DNA of 64,000 nucleotides from Candidatus Roseilinea sp. (GCA_025998955.1 AP024676.1:2790001-2854000), one strand, 5' to 3'. Shown: positions 36,319 through 45,426, counted from the first letter of the stretch. The notes: a model not told the origin generated them from the letters alone. Program-made: numbers and translations.

Positions 36319-37908
36319 TTACGCCGGCGCTTGCGCAGGCCGCTCCTCGGCGGCGAGGCGGGGCGCGCGTTCCTGTTCGCGCCGCCCGGATTCGACGATG
36401 GCGCGCGCCACGTCCACGGTCAACAAGATCGCCAGGCCGACCACGAAGAAGATCACCACGGACAAGATGGCCGGGCGCAGGTTGCCGACGACCTGGTTGA
36501 CGAAGCCGAACAGGAACGGGCCCATCCACGAGGTGCCGCGCTCGCTGATCTCGTAGATCGAGAAGAACTCGGCTTCCTTGTCCTTCGGGATCATCTGCGC
36601 AAACAGGCTGCGGCTGAGCGCCTGACTGCCGCCGAGCACGGTGGCGATCATCGCGCCGAGAATCCAAAACTCCAGTTCCGCGCGCGGGATGCCCAGGGCC
36701 GAAGGATCGTAGTCGCGCATCCCCAGGAAGGCGTAGATCACCACCCCGCTCCAAATCACCAAGCTGGCGATCAGGGCGCGCTTGCCGCCGATTCGGCCGG
36801 CCAGCCAGCCGAAGAACAACGCGCCGAAGAACGCGACGAACTGGATCATCAGGATCAGCAATGTCAGCCGCTCGACCGGGATGCCTAGGCCGCCGCGGAT
36901 GACCGGCGCCGCCGCGAACACGGCCGCCACGCCGATCACGGTCTGGATGCCGTCGTTGTAGATTAGATAGGCCAGCAGGAACTTGGCCGTCTGCGGCAGG
37001 CTGCGCGACTTGCGCCATAGAAAGACGCCGATCATGATCAGCGGGCCGATGACGGCGATGAAGATCACTTCCAGCGGCAGCCCCAGCGCCGAGACCAGCG
37101 GGAAGAGGATGAACACGAGTAGCGGCGAGAGCAGCAAACTGGCGACCGTGCGCGGGGGCGTCTCCATCGTCTCGCCAAGCTGATCGAAGGCGACGCGCAA
37201 GATGCCCTTGCCAGGCGGAAGCCGACGCGCACGATGACGCGGGCGCAGCGTGAGCCACGTCCAGACCGACCAGCCCAGCCACCAAATGCCCGCCGAGGCC
37301 AAGTTGATGCGCACGGCCAGGCCGCTATCCAGGCCGAGCCGGTTGCGCATCAGGAAGATGACCAGATTGATGACCAGCAACAACCCGCCGCCCAGGTAGC
37401 CCATGGCCCAGCCGAAGGAGGACACGCGATCGCGCGTCTCTTCGCTGGCGATGTCGGGCAAGTAGGCGTTGTAGAAGACGATGGCCGCGCCGAAGCACAA
37501 GTTGGCGATGATGAACAGGATGCCGCCTAACCACCACAGGTCGCCCTGCACGAAGAACAGCAGCGTCGTCGCCAGGCCGCCGATGATGGCGAAGAGCTGC
37601 ATCATCTTCTTGCGGCGGTGGGAGTAGTCGGCGATGGCGCCGAGGATGGGCAAGAAGCCGGCCTGGAGCACGACCGAGAACGCGATGCAATACGGCAGGA
37701 ACGAATCCGGCGCGATCGGCAGGCCGAAGAAGCGCGCCTGGCCATCGGGACTGGCTTGGGCTGCTGCATCGGCCAACGAGGCCAGATACGGCCCCAGGAA
37801 CACCGTGCCGACGGTGGTGCTGAAGGCGCTATTCGCCCAGTCGTACATCGCCCAGCCGACGATCTCACGGCGGTTGTTGGTGGGCTGCTCGAGCGGAATC
37901 TCAGCCAC
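36319..37908 (-). CDS. MFS transporter, Atg22/UMF1 type
   Basis: This 529-aa protein has about 12 transmembrane helices. It starts (GTG, with AAGGAG upstream) with EIVGWAMYDWANSAFSTTV, the diagnostic N-terminus of the vacuole effluxer Atg22-like group of the major facilitator superfamily. The C-terminal tail is Arg/Ala-rich. Members export amino acids or unknown solutes; no substrate can be assigned. It ends just upstream of the dehydrogenase gene and is codirectional with it. Confidence 0.86.
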   Translation of the reverse strand: MAEIPLEQPTNNRREIVGWAMYDWANSAFSTTVGTVFLGPYLASLADAAAQASPDGQARFFGLPIAPDSFLPYCIAFSVVLQAGFLPILGAIADYSHRRKKMMQLFAIIGGLATTLLFFVQGDLWWLGGILFIIANLCFGAAIVFYNAYLPDIASEETRDRVSSFGWAMGYLGGGLLLVINLVIFLMRNRLGLDSGLAVRINLASAGIWWLGWSVWTWLTLRPRHRARRLPPGKGILRVAFDQLGETMETPPRTVASLLLSPLLVFILFPLVSALGLPLEVIFIAVIGPLIMIGVFLWRKSRSLPQTAKFLLAYLIYNDGIQTVIGVAAVFAAAPVIRGGLGIPVERLTLLILMIQFVAFFGALFFGWLAGRIGGKRALIASLVIWSGVVIYAFLGMRDYDPSALGIPRAELEFWILGAMIATVLGGSQALSRSLFAQMIPKDKEAEFFSIYEISERGTSWMGPFLFGFVNQVVGNLRPAILSVVIFFVVGLAILLTVDVARAIVESGRREQERAPRLAAEERPAQAPA

Positions 37909-37983
37909 GGACGTCTCCTTCGGTTTCGAATTACAACGTGGCGGAGTGTGCCGGCTTTCTGTGAAGGCTGGGTTAAAAGTGCT

Positions 37984-38631
37984 TCACCACTGACCCTCGA
38001 ATCGCTCTTCCTGCCACACGCGGGCGATGTTGTGATAGCCGGCTTGTTCCCAGAAGCCGGGGCGGTCAGTCTGGGTGAACTCCAGTGCGCGCAGCCACTT
38101 GCCGCCCTTCCAGAAGTAGCGCGTGTCGGGGTCTTGGGCGTGCTCCTTCGTCGCGCCCACCACCACACGCAAGGGGTAGCCGTGGTCGGGATCGAGCGGC
38201 TTGCCGTCGTACTCGATCGCCAGCAACGTCGTGGGTTTCATGAAATGTTGCAAGTCGAGGTTCGTGGTGAAGCCATACTCGCAGTGCTCGATCACGAAGC
38301 GCGCCGTGGGCTTGAGCTTGATGATGCCCTGCTCGATCAGATCCGGCAGCCATACGCCTTTCCACTTCGTGTCGAACTTGCTCCAGCGCGTGACGCAGTG
38401 GATGTCCATGGTGATCTCGCGCATCGGGAGTTGGAGGAACTCCTCCCAGGTCCACTGCTTCGGTTCTTCGACCTCGCCGTAGATGCTGAATGTCCACTTG
38501 CTCATGTCGTAGCGTGGCACCGGCCCATAGTGCAGCACGGGGAACTTCTCGGTCAGCGACTGACCGGGCGGCAGCCGGCCCATCATCTTGATCTCGTTTT
38601 CGCGCTCTTTGCGTGGGTTGAATAGATTCAT
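37984..38631 (-). CDS. Sulfite oxidase-like molybdopterin oxidoreductase
   Basis: This 215-aa protein is a stand-alone oxidoreductase molybdopterin-binding domain. The cofactor Cys is in MDIHCVTRWSKFD and the C-terminal part has DPDHGYPLRVVVG. There is no N-terminal Tat signal and no dimerisation domain, so it is probably cytoplasmic and shorter than MsrP. RBS AGAGGAG precedes the ATG. Substrate is unknown. It is 75 bp upstream of the MFS gene on the same strand. Confidence 0.87.
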   Translation of the reverse strand: MNLFNPRKERENEIKMMGRLPPGQSLTEKFPVLHYGPVPRYDMSKWTFSIYGEVEEPKQWTWEEFLQLPMREITMDIHCVTRWSKFDTKWKGVWLPDLIEQGIIKLKPTARFVIEHCEYGFTTNLDLQHFMKPTTLLAIEYDGKPLDPDHGYPLRVVVGATKEHAQDPDTRYFWKGGKWLRALEFTQTDRPGFWEQAGYHNIARVWQEERFEGQW

Positions 38632-38701
38632 GTCTCCTCTCTCACTCCGGCCATCAGCGATAGATTGGCGGAATGCTCCTGAGCATACCCGATCGGCGCG
38701 C

Positions 38702-39988
38702 TCACGGCGACCGTTTGAGCGTCGGCGTGGCCGGTTCTTCGCGTTCCCGCGTCGGTTGCGCGCTCGGCGACCGTACGCTTCGCGCTGGCTGTGTCGCCGG
38801 CGATTCGACCAGGCTTTCCGGCGCCTCGCTCTCCTCCGGCAGGCCCTCGGCTTTGCGGCGTCGCGGCAAATAGAAATCGAAAACTAGCGCATATACCGCG
38901 CCGATGAACGGCACGCCGAAGATCACGCCCCAGAAGCCAAGCAGTTGCACGCCGACGCTAATCGCCACCAACGCGACCAGGCCGGGCACGCCGACCAAGT
39001 CTTTCATCAGGCGCGGCATGATGCCGTAGGCCACGAACTGGTCGAAGGCAAACATGAGCAGCGTGACCGGCAGCACGGCATCCGCGTTGACAATCAACAC
39101 GACGACGACGGCAAACGCGATGCCGATCGGCCCACCGATCAGCGGCACGAACGACGACAGCGCGAAGACGATCGCCACAATCACGCCGAATTTGACCTGA
39201 AATAGGCCGAAGACGACCAGCGTGAACAAGCCGCGCAACACTGCGCCGATGAACTGGCCGCGCAGGTAGCCGCTGAAGGCGCGATCCACCGCCGTCAACA
39301 TCGCCTGGGCCGTCTCGTGCGCGCGCCGCGGCAGCACCATGAAGAGCTGGCGGATCAGCAAGCGATCTTCGACCACGATGTACAGGCTGAGGATAAGCAC
39401 CAGGAAGAATTGGCCGATGAAGCTCGCCGTGAACGCGGCCACGCTCAGCACCTGCGTTGCAGCGATGCCGGCAGCCTGCGTCACCGCGCCGGGGATGTCC
39501 TGGCTGGCGATGAATTGTTCCAGCGCCGCAGGATCGAGTCCGAAGCGCGTGGCAAAGCCGGCCCAGAACTCGGCGAGTTGCTCAGGTAAGGTCGCCGCGA
39601 AGCCTGGGATGCGGCTGATCAAGTCAGCGGCTTGAGGAATGATCGTCGCCGTAGCGATGGTTACACCGCCGATCAAGGCGATGAGGAAGAGGAGGTAGGC
39701 GACGACGACGGCGACCGACATCGGCAGCCGGATGAGCCTGAGCTTATCCGATGGAAAGTTCGGATATCGTTGTTCGAGCCATTCGATCACGAGCGTCGGG
39801 ACGATGCCGGTTTGCAACTGGACGACCAGTGGCTTGATGAGAAAGGCCACGAACCACGCGGCGACCATCGTCGAGAGCACGCCGCCGATGAATTGCCCGA
39901 ACGTCCATACCCGCTCGACGATGAACAGGAGCAGCGCAATGATCGAGAGGATCAAGGCAATGCGGATGAGGCGAGAGTGTCCCATCAT
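38702..39988 (-). CDS. AI-2E family (PerM-like) transporter
   Basis: This 428-aa membrane protein has the AI-2E/PerM fold: an N-terminal helix pair, a central extracytoplasmic region, and C-terminal helices with FALSSFVPLIGGPIGIAFAV and GIMPRLMKDLVGVPGLVALV, which hold the family Pro and Gly residues. The C-terminal ~55 residues are Ser/Pro/Arg-rich and probably disordered. Members export small solutes or act in Na+(Li+)/H+ antiport. It lies 4 bp after the polyketide synthase gene, so the two form one operon. Confidence 0.87.
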   Translation of the reverse strand: MMGHSRLIRIALILSIIALLLFIVERVWTFGQFIGGVLSTMVAAWFVAFLIKPLVVQLQTGIVPTLVIEWLEQRYPNFPSDKLRLIRLPMSVAVVVAYLLFLIALIGGVTIATATIIPQAADLISRIPGFAATLPEQLAEFWAGFATRFGLDPAALEQFIASQDIPGAVTQAAGIAATQVLSVAAFTASFIGQFFLVLILSLYIVVEDRLLIRQLFMVLPRRAHETAQAMLTAVDRAFSGYLRGQFIGAVLRGLFTLVVFGLFQVKFGVIVAIVFALSSFVPLIGGPIGIAFAVVVVLIVNADAVLPVTLLMFAFDQFVAYGIMPRLMKDLVGVPGLVALVAISVGVQLLGFWGVIFGVPFIGAVYALVFDFYLPRRRKAEGLPEESEAPESLVESPATQPARSVRSPSAQPTREREEPATPTLKRSP

Positions 39989-39992
39989 GTCG

Positions 39993-41078
39993 TTAGAAGA
40001 CGGCGCCCTTTAGCAAGGCCAATTCCGAGCTGAAGCCCGGTCCCAGCGCGCCCATCAACGCATACTGGCCTGGCGTGATGCGACCTGTTTGCAACATGCG
40101 TTCCAATACGAACAACACCGTCGGTGAACTCATGTTGCCACATTCGCACAGCACGTCGCTTGACGATTGCAAGGCGATCTCGTCCAGCGCGAACGCTTCG
40201 CGGTAGGCTTCGATCACGCGCGCGCCGCCCGGATGCAGTACGTAATGCGATAGATCGCTGAGGTCGAGCCGGCATTCGCCCAGAAAGTCGCCGACCACCG
40301 GCTGCATGTCGCGCGCGATGCGAGCGGGGATCTCCGGCGCGAAGATCACCGACAACCCTGTATCCACGATGTCCCACCCCATCACGTGTTCGGAGTTGGG
40401 GAAGATGTGCGAATGCGAAGCGACGTACTGCAGCGTCGCGTTTCCGGCCGGCGCGACGCGACGCACCCAGTCCGACCCACCGACGACGACGGCGGCGGCG
40501 CCATCGGCAAAGATCGCCGCAGCCACGAAGTTCTTCTTCGAGAAGTCGTCGAATTGGAAAGTGATGCTGCACGTCTCCACCGAGACCAGCAGGGCGAGCT
40601 TGTCCGGAAAGGCGCGCACGAACTCCGCCGCCCGCGCCAGGCCGGCGACGCCGCCTGCACAACCCAACCCCCACACCGGCAGGCGCTTGGTGGTGGAGCG
40701 CATGCCGAGCTTCGCGATCAGCCGCGCATCTATGCTGGGCGTAGCCAGGCCGGTGGTCGAGACGAAGACGATGAAGTCAACATCGCGCGGCGAGGCACCG
40801 GCGCGATCGAGGGCCTGCCAAGCGGCGGCGGCGCCCAGTGCCTCAGCGCTGCAAATGTAGAGGTCGTTGCGCTCCTTCAGGCCGTGATGCGGAACGGAGA
40901 ACCACTCCAGCGGGGCGACGAAATGACGCTTTGCGATGCGCGCGTTGGTGAAGATGCTCATCAACTGTCCATGGCGCGCGAGTCTGCCCTCGAAATGGCG
41001 AAGCGCGAACGTCGCAGCCTCATCCTGCGGTACCACGTGTGGAGGCAATGCCGTGCCGACAGACAGGATGTAGCTCAT
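39993..41078 (-). CDS. Type III polyketide synthase
   Basis: ATG 41078 (MSYILSVGTALPPH) gives 361 aa, the usual size; the frame upstream to 41168 is repeat-derived. The triad is visible: Cys140 in GLGCAGG, His282 in LHPGG and Asn315 in CGNMSSPT. The enzyme condenses malonyl-CoA onto a starter CoA ester to make alkylpyrones, resorcinols or similar products. No partner tailoring enzyme (methyltransferase, hydroxylase) adjoins it. The downstream transporter could carry its product, but that is inference. Confidence 0.9.
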   Translation of the reverse strand: MSYILSVGTALPPHVVPQDEAATFALRHFEGRLARHGQLMSIFTNARIAKRHFVAPLEWFSVPHHGLKERNDLYICSAEALGAAAAWQALDRAGASPRDVDFIVFVSTTGLATPSIDARLIAKLGMRSTTKRLPVWGLGCAGGVAGLARAAEFVRAFPDKLALLVSVETCSITFQFDDFSKKNFVAAAIFADGAAAVVVGGSDWVRRVAPAGNATLQYVASHSHIFPNSEHVMGWDIVDTGLSVIFAPEIPARIARDMQPVVGDFLGECRLDLSDLSHYVLHPGGARVIEAYREAFALDEIALQSSSDVLCECGNMSSPTVLFVLERMLQTGRITPGQYALMGALGPGFSSELALLKGAVF

Positions 41079-41092
41079 GGCCGTGTCAGGTG

Positions 41093-41195
41093 TCACGCGT
41101 TGCGTATCCCGTCTTGCGTCCTGCGTCTTGCCGAATGCCATGCGCAAGCAGCAAGACGCACGACGCAACGCTTGATACGCGATATGGAATACGCA
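41093..41195 (-). repeat. Short tandem repeats between PKS gene and mutS2
   Basis: The gap is almost entirely GCGTCTT-type units: GCGTATCCCGTCTTGCGTCC and TGCGTCTTG in one orientation, then AGCAAGACGCACGACGCAAC in the other, so a long hairpin is possible. The last part has GATACGCGATATGGAATACGC. Confidence 0.75.
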
Positions 41196-43697
41196 CTACA
41201 TTGCTTTCAACCTCACCACCGTCACGCCGTCGCCGCCTTCGCCCTCGAGGCCGGTCTCGAAGGACTGAACCGCGGGGTCTGCTTTGATCGCATCGCGAAC
41301 GGCGCGCCGCAGGGCGCCTGTGCCTTTGCCGTGGATCAGACGCACGAACGGCAGGCCGGCGCGCGCAGCACGATCGAGGTAGTCGCGCACCCGTGCCACC
41401 CCCTCCTCGGTCGTCAGGCCGCGTAGGTCGAGTTCGAGCGGGGGCGACGGCACACGCGCAATCGAAACGACCTCGTCGCGCGCTTCGTTTCGCATCTTGC
41501 GCGCCGGCGCGCCCGCGTCCACCCGCTCGAGGTCGTTCAGCTTCACGCGCATGCGCACGCGCCCGATTTGCACGTCGGCTTCGTCGCCATCTACTGCGCT
41601 CACCTCGGCCGTGGCGCCGAGCGATTTCACGCGCACAACGTCGCCGGTCTGGATGGCACGCTTGCGCTGCAGCTCGTGCGGCGCCGGCTTCGGCTTGTGC
41701 GCAGTCGCTGCCTCGGCCAGCTTCTCCACGTCCTGCTCGATGCGCTTCACCTCATCGAGCGAGCCACCTGCTGCGACGATGCGGTTGCGCAGGCGGCGCA
41801 CCTCGGCGCGCAACTGCTCGGTCTCACGCAGTGCCTCCTCACGGGCTTGCTCGATCAGCGCCTTGCGTTCGTCCTCGATGGTACTCAATCGAGCACGGAT
41901 GCGCTCGGCGTGGGCCTCGGCTTCGTGTTGTGACTTGCGCGCGGCGTCGAGCGCGCGCTCCACCTGCTGCTGCAGCCGAGCGATTTCGGCCAGCATGTCT
42001 TCTGCCCGCGCAACATTGGCATCCAAATAGCGCCTGGCTGCGGCGACGATCTCATCGGGCATGCCGAGGCGTTGCGCGATGGCAAACGCATTCGAGCGGC
42101 CGGGCAGCCCGATGGACAATTTGTAAAGCGGGCGCAGCGTCTCGTAGTCGAATGCGACGTTGGCATTCGCTGCGCCCGGCGTCAACGATGCCCAAGCCTT
42201 GAGTTCGGGATAGTGGGTAGCGACCACGCAGAGCGCGCCGGTCTGGCGCAGGTACTCTAGGATCGCACGCGCCAGGGCGGCGCCCTCCGCCGGATCGGTG
42301 CCGGCGCCCAACTCATCCAGCAAGACCAGCGTGCGCGCATTCACCCGCTCCAGGAACGAGCGCAGATTGGTCAGGTGCGCGCTGAACGTCGAGAGGCTTT
42401 GCTCGATGGACTGCTCATCGCCGATGTCGGCATATACTGCCTCGAAGACGGGCAGGCGCGCACGCGCGCAGGGGATGTGCAAGCCGCACTGCGCCATCAG
42501 CGCCAGCAGGCCGATCGTCTTGAGCGCGACGGTCTTGCCACCGGTATTCGGTCCTGTAATCACCAGTATGTGGACGCCGTCCGGCAGCGTCACGTCAATC
42601 GGTATGACCGTGTCGGGGTTTAGCAGCGGATGCCTCGCCTGCAGGATGGCGATGCGAGACCCGGACGAGCCCGACTCACCCTCGTTTAGCCTATCCCCTT
42701 GTCCCCCTGTCTCCTTGTCCCCCTGTCCCCTTGCCCCCTCGTCCCCTTGTCCCCTTGTCTCCTTGTCTCCTTGTCTCCCCGCCCCCTTGTCTCCTTGTCC
42801 GCCCGTTCCCCTGGTGTCAATCTGCGGCTTCACGCTGCGCGTCGCTTCGGCATATTTCGCTTTGGCGAGCGCTAGGTCGAACCGCGCAATCGCCTCAACG
42901 GTGCGTACAATGCTGTCTGCCTCTGCGCCGACCCAGCCGGACAACGCGGTCAAGATGCGGCGCACCTCGCGCTCCTCGGCCAATTGCAACTCACGCCATT
43001 CGTTGTTGAGTTCCAGGATGGCCAGCGGCTCGATGAACAGCGTCATGCCGCTCGCGCTTTGGTCATGGACGATGCCGGGGATGCGCCCCTTGAAGTCGGC
43101 CTTGACCGGGATGACGTAGCGGCCACCGCGTTGCGTGACAAGCGCTTCCTGCAAATAAGGGGCAGTGCCGGCGTCGCTGACCATGCGTTGCAGCTTGGCC
43201 AGCAACCGGTCGTGCACCACGCGCACCTCGCGACGGATGGCGGACAGCTCCGGCGAAGCGGTGTCGCGCACCTCGCCGCTATCGTCAATGCAACGGTTGA
43301 TCTCGGCGACGAGCGCGCCGCTCGGCTCGATGGCGTTGGTGATGGCCGTGAGCTGGGGATAGATCGCGCCGAAGCGTGACAAGGCGCGCTGAATGTTGCG
43401 CCCGCTTAGCAGGGTGTCGCGGATTTCGAGGAAGGTCTGTGGCTCCAGCACCCCGCCGCGCGCCGCCAGCCGGGCGGCCTCGCGCACGTCACGGGCGCTG
43501 CCGATGCCGAGTTGATCGTTCTTGTTGAGCGCATCGCGCGCTTCGGCGGTCTCGACGAGGCGGCGCTCCACTTCGGCGGGCGAAGTCGCCGGCTCTAGCG
43601 CGCGTGCCAGCGCGGCGCTCGCCGAGAACGAACAGTACGCCGCCAAGCGGTCGAGGATCTTCGGCAGCTCGAGCGTGTGGAGGTGCTTAGCAATCAC
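41196..43697 (-). CDS. mutS2: Endonuclease MutS2
   Basis: GTG 43697 starts the conserved part (VIAKHLHTLELPKIL); the frame is open further to 43916. The 833-aa protein has the MutS core and clamp, the ATPase with Walker A ITGPNTGGKT (about 379-387) and LDELGAGTDPAEGAALA, a coiled coil (about 510-640), and a C-terminal Smr domain (LDLRGLTTEEG, HGKGTGALR). MutS2 splits collided ribosomes and suppresses recombination. Residues about 295-335 are a heptapeptide array (GDKETRGQ-like) encoded by DNA repeats, unlike any usual MutS2 segment. A TACAAT lies 6 nt before GTG. Confidence 0.93.
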   Translation of the reverse strand: MIAKHLHTLELPKILDRLAAYCSFSASAALARALEPATSPAEVERRLVETAEARDALNKNDQLGIGSARDVREAARLAARGGVLEPQTFLEIRDTLLSGRNIQRALSRFGAIYPQLTAITNAIEPSGALVAEINRCIDDSGEVRDTASPELSAIRREVRVVHDRLLAKLQRMVSDAGTAPYLQEALVTQRGGRYVIPVKADFKGRIPGIVHDQSASGMTLFIEPLAILELNNEWRELQLAEEREVRRILTALSGWVGAEADSIVRTVEAIARFDLALAKAKYAEATRSVKPQIDTRGTGGQGDKGAGRQGDKETRGQGDEGARGQGDKETGGQGDRLNEGESGSSGSRIAILQARHPLLNPDTVIPIDVTLPDGVHILVITGPNTGGKTVALKTIGLLALMAQCGLHIPCARARLPVFEAVYADIGDEQSIEQSLSTFSAHLTNLRSFLERVNARTLVLLDELGAGTDPAEGAALARAILEYLRQTGALCVVATHYPELKAWASLTPGAANANVAFDYETLRPLYKLSIGLPGRSNAFAIAQRLGMPDEIVAAARRYLDANVARAEDMLAEIARLQQQVERALDAARKSQHEAEAHAERIRARLSTIEDERKALIEQAREEALRETEQLRAEVRRLRNRIVAAGGSLDEVKRIEQDVEKLAEAATAHKPKPAPHELQRKRAIQTGDVVRVKSLGATAEVSAVDGDEADVQIGRVRMRVKLNDLERVDAGAPARKMRNEARDEVVSIARVPSPPLELDLRGLTTEEGVARVRDYLDRAARAGLPFVRLIHGKGTGALRRAVRDAIKADPAVQSFETGLEGEGGDGVTVVRLKAM
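42692..42812 (-). repeat. Long CTTGTCC heptamer array inside mutS2
   Basis: About 17 units of CTTGTCC/CTTGTCT/CCTGTCC run for 120 bp on the plus strand, with no frame break in mutS2. The coding strand encodes repeats of the type GGQGDKGAGRQGDKETRG. The same unit occurs in the gene at 33195-36299. Confidence 0.92.
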
Positions 43698-43703
43698 GGG
43701 GCG

Positions 43704-43709
43704 ATTGTA
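43704..43709 (-). promoter_or_regulatory. -10 box next to mutS2 start
   Basis: TACAAT on the minus strand ends 6 nt before GTG 43697. No ribosome binding site can be fitted between them. Confidence 0.5.
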
Positions 43710-43753
43710 GCATTCGCTTGGCTTAATTGAAGATTTAGAGATTGGAGATTGGC

Positions 43754-44692
43754 TCACCGCGGTGAAGCCTTGCGCGTCGCCAGGCGTGCTGCGGCTAAAT
43801 CCCACAGCGCATGGCCGACGCTCTTGAAAATGATCGGCGAGGGAGCAGTGGAACCAGGAGAAGCCATCCCAGCAGCCCCGGTGACGACTTCTTCCAGCGG
43901 GGTCACGCGCGACCAATCCACGCCGGCCTGGATCAGGTCGCCGGCTTCGGCGCGCGCGCCCTCCAGCGTATCCACGAAGACGCGCGCACGACGCACGAGG
44001 CCGGCGGGCAGCTCGGCCATCTCGTGCGAATAGGCGCCGACGGCGATGACGAGCGCATCGTCGCGCACGCGGTCTTCGAGCACCGGCTGCCGGCTAGTGG
44101 TGGCCGTCACGATGATGCCGCAGGCCGGCAGCATATCGTTGATCGTCCCGATGGCCTGCGCGTTGATTCCCAGCATGCGCCCGTGATGCGCCAACGCTTC
44201 GGCGTCGGCGAAGGTGCGAGAGAAGATGAAAGCGTCGCTCGCCGGCAGCCACCGGCCGAACGCTTCCAGGTGCGCCTTGCCCTGCACGCCCGCACCGATC
44301 ACGAGCAGCGGCCCACGCTTCGCTTCTTCGGACGCGAGGGTCTGCGCCGCGAGCAGCGAGAGCGCCGCCGTGCGCCGAGCCGTCACCGCCTGACCGTCTA
44401 GGATCATCAGCCGCTCGCCGGTGGGGGCATTCATCACGACGACCTCGCCGTGGATGCTGGGCAGGCCACGCTCGGCGTTTTGTGGGTGCACGGTGACGAG
44501 CTTGGTGATGGCGATGTTTCGGTCGGCGGCGGGCATGACGAGCAGCACGCCGCCGTCGCCGATCGGCAGCACCAACCGCTGGGGCGCCACGGCAGCGCCG
44601 GCACGCTTATCGCGCAGCACGACGCGCAGTTCATCAGCCAATTCCGGATAGGGCAGAAGCTGATGGGTGGTCGCAAAATCGAAGATGCGCAC
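43754..44692 (-). CDS. Ornithine cyclodeaminase/mu-crystallin family dehydrogenase
   Basis: GTG 44692 (VRIFDFATTHQLLPYPEL) is chosen; a TACAAT lies 6 nt before it. The 312-aa protein has the family's substrate half (KLVTVHPQNAERGLPSIHGEV) and an NAD(P) Rossmann half with LLVIGAGVQGKAHLEAF. This pattern covers ornithine cyclodeaminase, delta-1-pyrroline-2-carboxylate reductase and alanine dehydrogenase types. The short length favours the pyrroline-2-carboxylate reductase group, but that is inference. It is upstream of mutS2 and read in the same direction. Confidence 0.85.
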   Translation of the reverse strand: MRIFDFATTHQLLPYPELADELRVVLRDKRAGAAVAPQRLVLPIGDGGVLLVMPAADRNIAITKLVTVHPQNAERGLPSIHGEVVVMNAPTGERLMILDGQAVTARRTAALSLLAAQTLASEEAKRGPLLVIGAGVQGKAHLEAFGRWLPASDAFIFSRTFADAEALAHHGRMLGINAQAIGTINDMLPACGIIVTATTSRQPVLEDRVRDDALVIAVGAYSHEMAELPAGLVRRARVFVDTLEGARAEAGDLIQAGVDWSRVTPLEEVVTGAAGMASPGSTAPSPIIFKSVGHALWDLAAARLATRKASPR

Positions 44693-44698
44693 GCGGCA

Positions 44699-44704
44699 AT
44701 TGTA
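44699..44704 (-). promoter_or_regulatory. -10 box next to OCD-family gene start
   Basis: TACAAT on the minus strand ends 6 nt before GTG 44692, the same spacing as at mutS2 and with the same GCGCA flank as at 36307. Confidence 0.5.
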
Positions 44705-44885
44705 TGCGCGTATGCGCGACCGGAAAACGGCGCGCAGGGTGCATTCGCCAATCGAGTTGGACGTACGAGTTATGCGGGGCGCAGAGCGTAGGACGCCACG
44801 CACAATGTGATACACATGGGCGCGGGATGTAGGTCGCGCGTTCCGTAGCGCGCAAACTTTGCCCCGATGCGCGAACGCACGCATG

Positions 44886-45022
44886 CAAACCCGCCCCGGC
44901 GTAAACGCCGAGGCTGAAAGGACGGGCAGGACGCGGCCTTGCCCGTGTGCTCAGCGCCGGGATTTATCCCAGCGCGACCGAGGCAAATGTCGCCGACGGC
45001 CAGTCCGCGTTCACCCGTGCGG
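44886..45022 (+). repeat. Dispersed palindromic intergenic repeat, copy B
   Basis: Copy B matches copy A (12700-12830) at ACCCGCCCCGGCGTAAACGC, the GGCTGAA box, TTGCCCGTGTGCTCAGCGCC, the GGGATTTATCCC palindrome, GCGCGAC and a CCAGTCCGCG tail. Similar DNA may start upstream near 44830. Confidence 0.78.
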
Positions 45023-45073
45023 CACAAACCGCGACGCCTCCAACAAAAAAAGCATCCAGCGCGCGAGCGCGAT

Positions 45074-45079
45074 TAAAAT
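45074..45079 (+). promoter_or_regulatory. -10 box next to Trm112-like gene start
   Basis: TAAAAT ends 7 nt before the ATG at 45087 with no ribosome binding site, consistent with leaderless transcription. Confidence 0.5.
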
Positions 45080-45086
45080 CAAACGC

Positions 45087-45335
45087 ATGGCATCACCGAT
45101 CAACCCTGAACTGTTGGAGATCCTGCGCTGTCCGTATTGCGTTAGCACGGCCACACGCCAGCCCGGCGAAGATCCAGGCCGGCTCATCCTCTACAAAGAC
45201 TGCTGGTTGATCGAGCCGGTCTACGGCCGCAAGTATCCGATCAAAGACGGCATCCCCATCATGCTGATCGAAGAAGGAGAAAAGTGGATGAACGTGAAGC
45301 CGGAAGACCTGCCCGTGCCGCCACCGGCTGATTGA
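45087..45335 (+). CDS. Trm112 family zinc-ribbon-like protein
   Basis: This 82-aa protein begins SPINPELLEILRCPYCVST and later has GRKYPIKDGIPIMLIEEGEKW, the Trm112/YcaR pattern. Only the first CXXC is present; the second pair of zinc ligands has been lost, as in many bacterial members. Eukaryotic Trm112 activates methyltransferases; bacterial roles are unclear. A longer frame to 44859 passes through the repeat copy and is not believed. No methyltransferase adjoins it. Confidence 0.85.
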   Translation: MASPINPELLEILRCPYCVSTATRQPGEDPGRLILYKDCWLIEPVYGRKYPIKDGIPIMLIEEGEKWMNVKPEDLPVPPPAD

Positions 45336-45359
45336 AAAGGGAGCACCGGGAAGCGCTCA

Positions 45360-45426
45360 TTCTGACTTCTGACTTCCGACTTCTGACTTCCGACTTCCGA
45401 CTTCTGACTTCCGACTTCCGACTTCT
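45360..45426 (+). repeat. TCTGACT/TCCGACT heptamer array
   Basis: About nine units of CTGACTT/CCGACTT (the complement of the TCAGAAG family) fill the gap between the Trm112-like and OB-fold genes, ending at TTCTCAATTC, one unit of the TCTCAAT family. Confidence 0.9.

Larger units (their letters stand above)
44693..45086. other. Intergenic region with repeat copy B
   Basis: No convincing gene lies in these 394 bp. They hold the divergent promoters of the OCD-family gene and the Trm112-like gene and a copy of the dispersed palindromic repeat. Confidence 0.6.

Noticed and set aside
42692-42812. Possible CRISPR-like array because of repeated units.
   Set aside because: Units are 7 bp without spacers, and the array is in frame inside mutS2. 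No cas genes are in the window.
44859-45086. N-terminal extension of the Trm112-like protein.
   Set aside because: The extension is translated from dispersed repeat copy B, while ATG 45087 gives the normal family start and has a -10 box at 7 nt.
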